This document shows positions 30,110 through 32,117 of a stretch of 32,117 bases of DNA, in pieces. Location: contig FR891323.1 of assembly GCA_000435335.1 (NCBI GenBank), positions 1 through 32,117 on the forward strand, read 5' to 3'. This DNA is from Clostridium sp. CAG:964. Lineage in GTDB: Bacteria > Bacillota > Clostridia > Oscillospirales > Acutalibacteraceae. Numbering within the stretch: the first letter of the stretch is position 1; each line of letters opens with the position of its first letter. The translations under genes were made by a program, and so were the position numbers. The notes below the pieces were generated by a model. The model saw only the letters and a list, made by a program, of their open reading frames with translations, did not search any database and had not been told where the DNA came from.

Positions 30110-31618
30110 ATGCATAAGATGAAAAAAATATTTACAAAATTAATATCAACAGCCCTTGCTGTGGGTATGATAGGCTCAATGGCGGTGACCTCTGCCTTTG
30201 CCGCAACAACAAAAACTGATGAAGGCATAAAGAATGAGTATCTGGAGATAATCAGAAGGTCAAACAGGTTTACAGTGGATGCAATTCTTGATGCAAAAAC
30301 TAACAAAACAGCTTATTTGCTGTTTCACACAACATCTAATTTGATGATAAGCGTTGACGGGGAAATAGATACCTTTTGGTGTGATATTGACAAGGGAGTG
30401 GTTAAAGGCGACAGCATAACAGATGTTTCTTACTCGCGTACACTCTATCCGTTTAGCGACGTTAAAATCCAAAGAACTCTTACACTTATACCTAACAAGG
30501 TAAATGGTAACAAGGATGTTGTAGAGGTTAAGTTTACTGCAACAAATACTTCAAACAAGAGCCACAAGGTAGGCGGCAGAATTATGCTTGACACTATGCT
30601 TGATTCTAACGACTATGCTCCTTTCAGAATTGCAGGTATAGGTGCTGTTACAAAAATAATGCAGTTTAATGGCGACAAGATTCCTACAATGTACCAGGCA
30701 TTTGACAGCTTGGAAAAGCCTAATGTTGTTTCAACAGGTTACTTTGCAACAGGTGCAGACAGACCGGACTATGTGCAGTTTAACAACTACTGGGTTAGCA
30801 GACTTGAGTATGAGCCTGAGTGCGATACTTCAGCAGACATTGGGGACAGTGTTGTAAACTCTATTTGGAAGCCTGTAGAGCTAAAGCCGGGCCAGAGCAA
30901 AGACTACATTGCTTATTACGGCTTGGGTGAGCTTGATGTTACAAAGGGTGACCTTACTTTGGGCGCTACAAGATCAGCAAGCAGCTTTGAGATAAACGAA
31001 GAGGGCAACGGTTACAACCCTATTTCACTTACAGCTTATCTAAAGAATACAAGCAAAAATAACCTTACTAACGCTGAGGTTACTGTACAGCTGCCAAACG
31101 GCGTTACGCTGGGCGATGAAGAAAACAGCACCGTTAAGTACGACAAGCTTGCTTCATCAGGCGAAAAGCAGGACACATGGACACTTAACGCATTGCCATC
31201 AGGCGCAGAGAGAACTGTTAAGGTTAAAATAAGCGCAAAGGCAGACGGAGTAACAAATGTAAAGCCTATTGAATATACATTTACAATTCCTGCTATAGAC
31301 GGCGCTCCTATTTGGGATGACGAAAAACCTACAGATGTTGCTACACCTGACGAAAAGCCAATTGCCACACCTGACGAAAAGCCAATTGTCACACCTGACA
31401 AAAAGCCAATTGCCGCACCTGGCGAGAAACCTACACAGTCCTCTAACAATAACAATTCAGTTGCAAATGTAACTACATCAAACAACAAAGAGGCTACAGG
31501 TAAAGACGCAGGTAAAATTGCAACAGGCGACAGCACATCATTAATTGCATTGTTTGCGTCAGTTCTTGGTGCAGCAGGCATAGCGGTTGTTGCTTACCGC
31601 AAGCGCTTTGAAAAGTAA
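30110..31618 (+). CDS. surface protein with CARDB/DUF11-like domain and TGD-type C-terminal anchor
   Basis: A 502-residue secreted protein. A signal peptide ends near SAFAATT (residue ~31). Residues ~35-290 form a beta-sandwich-like region of unknown family (DVVEVKFTATNTSNKSHKVGG). Residues ~300-400 resemble a DUF11/CARDB adhesion-type domain (SLTAYLKNTSKNNLTNAEVTVQLPNGV). A proline-rich repeat (DEKPIATP-like) and an Asn/Ser linker follow. The end is GKIATGDSTS (468-477), a hydrophobic helix and RKR, almost identical in pattern to the anchor of the protein at 20490. ATG 30110 sits 3 bases after GAGG and ATG 30119 sits 12 bases after; the choice is unresolved, but the signal peptide is the same. 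Ligand unknown. Confidence 0.8.
   Translation: MHKMKKIFTKLISTALAVGMIGSMAVTSAFAATTKTDEGIKNEYLEIIRRSNRFTVDAILDAKTNKTAYLLFHTTSNLMISVDGEIDTFWCDIDKGVVKGDSITDVSYSRTLYPFSDVKIQRTLTLIPNKVNGNKDVVEVKFTATNTSNKSHKVGGRIMLDTMLDSNDYAPFRIAGIGAVTKIMQFNGDKIPTMYQAFDSLEKPNVVSTGYFATGADRPDYVQFNNYWVSRLEYEPECDTSADIGDSVVNSIWKPVELKPGQSKDYIAYYGLGELDVTKGDLTLGATRSASSFEINEEGNGYNPISLTAYLKNTSKNNLTNAEVTVQLPNGVTLGDEENSTVKYDKLASSGEKQDTWTLNALPSGAERTVKVKISAKADGVTNVKPIEYTFTIPAIDGAPIWDDEKPTDVATPDEKPIATPDEKPIVTPDKKPIAAPGEKPTQSSNNNNSVANVTTSNNKEATGKDAGKIATGDSTSLIALFASVLGAAGIAVVAYRKRFEK
31349..31432 (+). repeat. coding 24-base tandem repeat, proline-rich stalk
   Basis: Three and a half units encode DEKPIATP, DEKPIVTP, DKKPIAAP and GEKPT, a stalk before the cell-wall region. 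Confidence 0.85.
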
Positions 31619-31672
31619 TTAAAACTAAAAATAATACCGGCTGTGTTTACAGCTGAGTATAAGGTATAATTC

Positions 31673-31714
31673 CCCCGATTACTAAGGAGAAATCCTTGGT
31701 AGTCGGGGTTTTTT
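31673..31714 (+). terminator. very strong intrinsic terminator after the second surface gene
   Basis: A continuous 16-bp stem (CCCCGATTACTAAGGA with TCCTTGGTAGTCGGGG, two G-T pairs) closed by a GAAA tetraloop and followed by T6. Confidence 0.95.
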
Positions 31715-31853
31715 CGTAAAAAATATTTATTTATTGTACAAGCTTGCATAAATATAGGCAATAAATTCGCCCTTTTAGCTATCATATAGAGCCGCTCTTG
31801 ACTGTGGCCCAACGATAAAATCAGTTTTTTTATTTTAAAAGGAGGATTTATTT

Positions 31854-32117
31854 ATGGCAAGACCGATAAAAAAGGGGCTAAGCTATTTCCCTTTTGATGT
31901 AGATATATTTAAGGAGGTGAAAATTCGCATACTTATGGCGAATTACGGTGCAAACGGTGTGCTGCTGTATATCTATTTACTTACGGCTGTTTATAACAAC
32001 GGCTACTATATAAAATGTAACGAGGATTTGCTTTATGTTGCTTCGGCAGACCTTGGAGTAAGCCCCCAAAAGGCAAGGGAGATTATTCAGTTTTGCTGTA
32101 AGCGTTCGCTGTTCGAC
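31854..32117 (+). CDS. DUF4373 (Lin1244/Lin1753-like) domain protein, cut by window end
   Basis: The first 88 residues are present. MARPIKKGLSYFPFDVDIF and KIRILMANYGANGVLLYIYLL match the N-terminal domain of DUF4373/Lin1244-type proteins, which are common in Firmicutes prophages and integrative elements and often carry a downstream DnaD-like replication domain. GGAGG lies 9 bases before the ATG. No integrase, attachment site or other phage gene is visible, so whether this is the edge of a mobile element cannot be decided. It follows a strong terminator, and no clear promoter was found in the 138 bases between. Confidence 0.72.
   Translation, partial: MARPIKKGLSYFPFDVDIFKEVKIRILMANYGANGVLLYIYLLTAVYNNGYYIKCNEDLLYVASADLGVSPQKAREIIQFCCKRSLFD

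Overview
The window looks like chromosomal DNA of a low-to-moderate GC, spore-forming clostridium, probably Oscillospiraceae (Ruminococcaceae). The signs are a SigH-like sigma factor, a SpoVM homologue, a type I dockerin protein, surface proteins with Ala-Pro-Thr linkers and TGD-type C-terminal anchors, strong Shine-Dalgarno sites, sigma-A promoters of the TTGNNN-17-TATNAT kind, and a DUF1858 protein. This placement comes from gene content only. There is no rRNA, CRISPR array or transposase.

Layout. 1-2440: a truncated ComM/YifB ATPase (-) diverges from a SigH-like sigma factor (+), then comes a degenerate tRNA-like element and a zinc-ribbon protein. 2627-6079: a cyclophilin lipoprotein (-), an S1-domain RNA-binding protein and RmuC. 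6268-8038 (-): a dockerin protein followed by two microgenes, a 50-residue membrane protein and a 30-residue SpoVM. 8039-8731: a 693-base gene-free stretch with a large inverted-repeat element, a consensus promoter and a possible attenuator ahead of murA. 8732-15843 (+): housekeeping genes murA, walJ, rlmH, rqcH, a DUF1858 protein, a TrmK-Nif3 fusion and a Bax-inhibitor-1-like membrane protein. 16030-20346 (+): a small lipoprotein, a PglF-like UDP-sugar 4,6-dehydratase and glmS. 20490-26475: a surface protein with an X25-like domain, a small membrane protein, a Cof-type HAD phosphatase (-) and a seven-Ig-repeat NlpC/P60 peptidoglycan hydrolase. 26674-29844: gltX and glnS in tandem. 30110-31618: a second surface protein with the same unusual C-terminal signal. 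31854-end: the start of a DUF4373 protein typical of phages and integrative elements.

Themes. Envelope genes dominate: MurA and GlmS make or consume UDP-GlcNAc precursors, the PglF-like enzyme diverts UDP-GlcNAc to surface glycans, and the P60 enzyme cuts peptidoglycan. Translation and RNA quality control form a second theme: RlmH, RqcH, TrmK, GltX, GlnS and the S1 protein.

I do not see an obvious new multi-gene defence or mobile system. The least expected items are the two microgenes at 6268-6526, the tRNA-like element at 2070-2138, the TrmK-Nif3 fusion, the structured element at 8360-8466, the murA leader, and the shared K(V/I)ATGDSTS anchor of two surface proteins.
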